From Mucilaginibacter sp. (GTDB lineage: Bacteria; Bacteroidota; Bacteroidia; Sphingobacteriales; Sphingobacteriaceae): DNA of 5,946 nucleotides. A program made the translations under genes and the position numbers. Shown here in pieces: positions 4,955-5,946 of the stretch (position 1 is its first letter; every line of letters begins with the position of its first letter). The stretch lies in assembly GCA_014376655.1 (NCBI GenBank), contig JACMRC010000138.1, positions 1-5,946 on the forward strand, given 5' to 3'. Under the pieces are notes generated by a model. The model searched no databases. It had not been told where the DNA came from and saw nothing but the letters and a program-made list of their open reading frames with translations.

Positions 4955-5946
4955 ATGAAAACTCTTGCCCGCATTGCTGTTGCACTTGTATGTTGCGCCG
5001 TTATTTTTTTAGCCATGTCATGGCGGCCGTACGTTAAAGGAACGCGTTCTATAAAAGCTGCCGCACCATTAATGAATGGACGCTATTTATTTGTGGCGGC
5101 ACCCGGCATTCGCGATTACCTGGGCTACGGCGGCCACGGCTTAATGGTATTTGATATTGATCATGGCCATAAGTTTGTAAAACGGATCACCTTAAATGGA
5201 TTGCACCCTAAAAATGGCTTACCATCAAACGTTAAAGGTATAGGGGTAAGTTTGCCATTACGTAGTGTATATGTAACCACCCTTGAAGGCTTGCAGCGTA
5301 TTGATATTGTAACCGGCAAATTGATCTGGGAAAAACCTATCCCGGGAGGGTGCGACCGCCTGTCAGTTTCACCGGATGGTAAAACCATGTACCTGCCATC
5401 GTTAGAGAGCCATTACTGGAACGTGATAGATTGCGAAACAGGCAATATTATAAAAAGATTGGATGATTTTAATGCATCGCACAATACTATCTACGCGTTA
5501 TCTGGCAAACATGTTTATTTGGCCGATATCAAAAATACCGTAGTGAAAATTGCTGACACAAAAACAAATACAGTAACGGCACAGGTTGGGCCATTTGTAA
5601 ATTTTGTGAGGCCGTTTACTATAAATGGCAAAGAGACCCGCATTTTTGTGAATTGTAATGATTTGCTTGGCTTTGAAGTTGGCGACCTTACAACCGGTAA
5701 AAAAATAGCACACAAAGAAGTTGAAGGCTGGACTACAGGCGTGGTTAGGCGGCACTCGTGCCCAAGCCATGGCATAGGCTTAACTCCCGATGAAAAAGAG
5801 ATTTGGCTATGCGACGGATTTAACATGCGCATGCATATTTTTAGTGCTGTCGAGCCCTATCAGCAATTAACCACTATACCTTTACAGGATATGCCCGGCT
5901 GGATAACGTTTACAATTGATGGTAAATACGCCTACCCATCAAGCGG
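4955..5946 (+). CDS. Exported beta-propeller-like (YVTN/WD40-type) protein of unknown function, 3' end outside window
   Basis: The first 330 codons are present with no stop before the window edge, so the gene is cut on the right. The N-terminus (MKTLARIAVA, then a hydrophobic run to about residue 21) is a signal peptide or membrane anchor, placing the rest outside the cytoplasm. The mature part shows repeated beta-propeller signatures: VSPDGKTMYLPS (138-149), GIGLTPDEKEIWLCDG (273-288) and FTIDGKYAYPSS (319-330), with intervening ID-x-x-TGK and DLTTGK turns. These resemble the S-P-D-G-K-x-x-Y/W blades of YVTN/quinoprotein-amine-dehydrogenase-like propellers. A His/Cys-rich stretch RRHSCPSHG (265-273) stands out. 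C13/C14 lie within the hydrophobic core and not in a normal lipobox, so a lipoprotein is unlikely. The ATG at 4955 is chosen because it gives the signal peptide; there is no Shine-Dalgarno. Substrate and role are not recognisable from sequence, and the neighbouring ahpC is divergent, so no operon link is implied. Confidence 0.8.
   Translation, partial: MKTLARIAVALVCCAVIFLAMSWRPYVKGTRSIKAAAPLMNGRYLFVAAPGIRDYLGYGGHGLMVFDIDHGHKFVKRITLNGLHPKNGLPSNVKGIGVSLPLRSVYVTTLEGLQRIDIVTGKLIWEKPIPGGCDRLSVSPDGKTMYLPSLESHYWNVIDCETGNIIKRLDDFNASHNTIYALSGKHVYLADIKNTVVKIADTKTNTVTAQVGPFVNFVRPFTINGKETRIFVNCNDLLGFEVGDLTTGKKIAHKEVEGWTTGVVRRHSCPSHGIGLTPDEKEIWLCDGFNMRMHIFSAVEPYQQLTTIPLQDMPGWITFTIDGKYAYPSS

Noticed and set aside
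4955..5020. Lipoprotein signal with C13 or C14 of the propeller protein
   Set aside because: The cysteines are in the middle of the hydrophobic segment, with no L-A/S-G/A-C lipobox at its end.
5161..5832. Three - strand reading frames of 75 to 105 codons (5161-5388, 5498-5770, 5515-5832)
   Set aside because: All are antisense to the propeller gene, which has a signal sequence and repeated blade motifs in the + frame; two of them also overlap each other.

Overview
The window reads as chromosomal DNA of a Bacteroidota bacterium, most likely of the Sphingobacteriaceae (Mucilaginibacter/Pedobacter type). The grounds are AT-rich intergenic DNA, start codons without Shine-Dalgarno sequences, a TAnnTTTG-type -7 promoter element before ahpC, and a 7TM-DISM sensor kinase next to small receiver proteins. 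The genus is an inference; no rRNA or marker gene is present.

Left half (1-3407): a signalling cluster. On the + strand are the C-terminal part of a 7TM-DISM membrane histidine kinase (cut by the left edge), a receiver-kinase hybrid (REC-HisKA-HATPase_c) and a single-domain receiver, spaced 64 and 7 bp and so probably one operon. Converging on them, on the - strand, is another receiver with a helical tail. It closely resembles the N-terminal half of the hybrid kinase. None of the four proteins has a DNA-binding or enzymatic output domain, so the cluster looks like a phosphorelay or protein-contact switch whose output lies elsewhere.

Middle (3408-4720, - strand): upstream of the lone receiver gene is a 124-bp gap that holds a roughly 96-bp nested inverted repeat. 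Next come ahpD and, upstream of it, ahpC, a peroxide-detoxifying pair. AhpC carries the three-cysteine pattern of Mycobacterium tuberculosis AhpC (peroxidatic Cys plus a C-terminal CPC), and AhpD keeps the Glu, CxxC and His relay. This suggests reduction through AhpD rather than AhpF. A clear intrinsic terminator lies between ahpC and ahpD, so ahpD expression probably depends on read-through or processing. A -7 element (TATATTTG) lies 27 bp upstream of the ATG preferred here for ahpC.

Right part (4721-5946): a 234-bp AT-rich divergent intergenic region, then the first 330 codons of a + strand gene for an exported beta-propeller-like protein of unknown function, cut by the right edge. No tRNA, rRNA, CRISPR array or insertion sequence was found.
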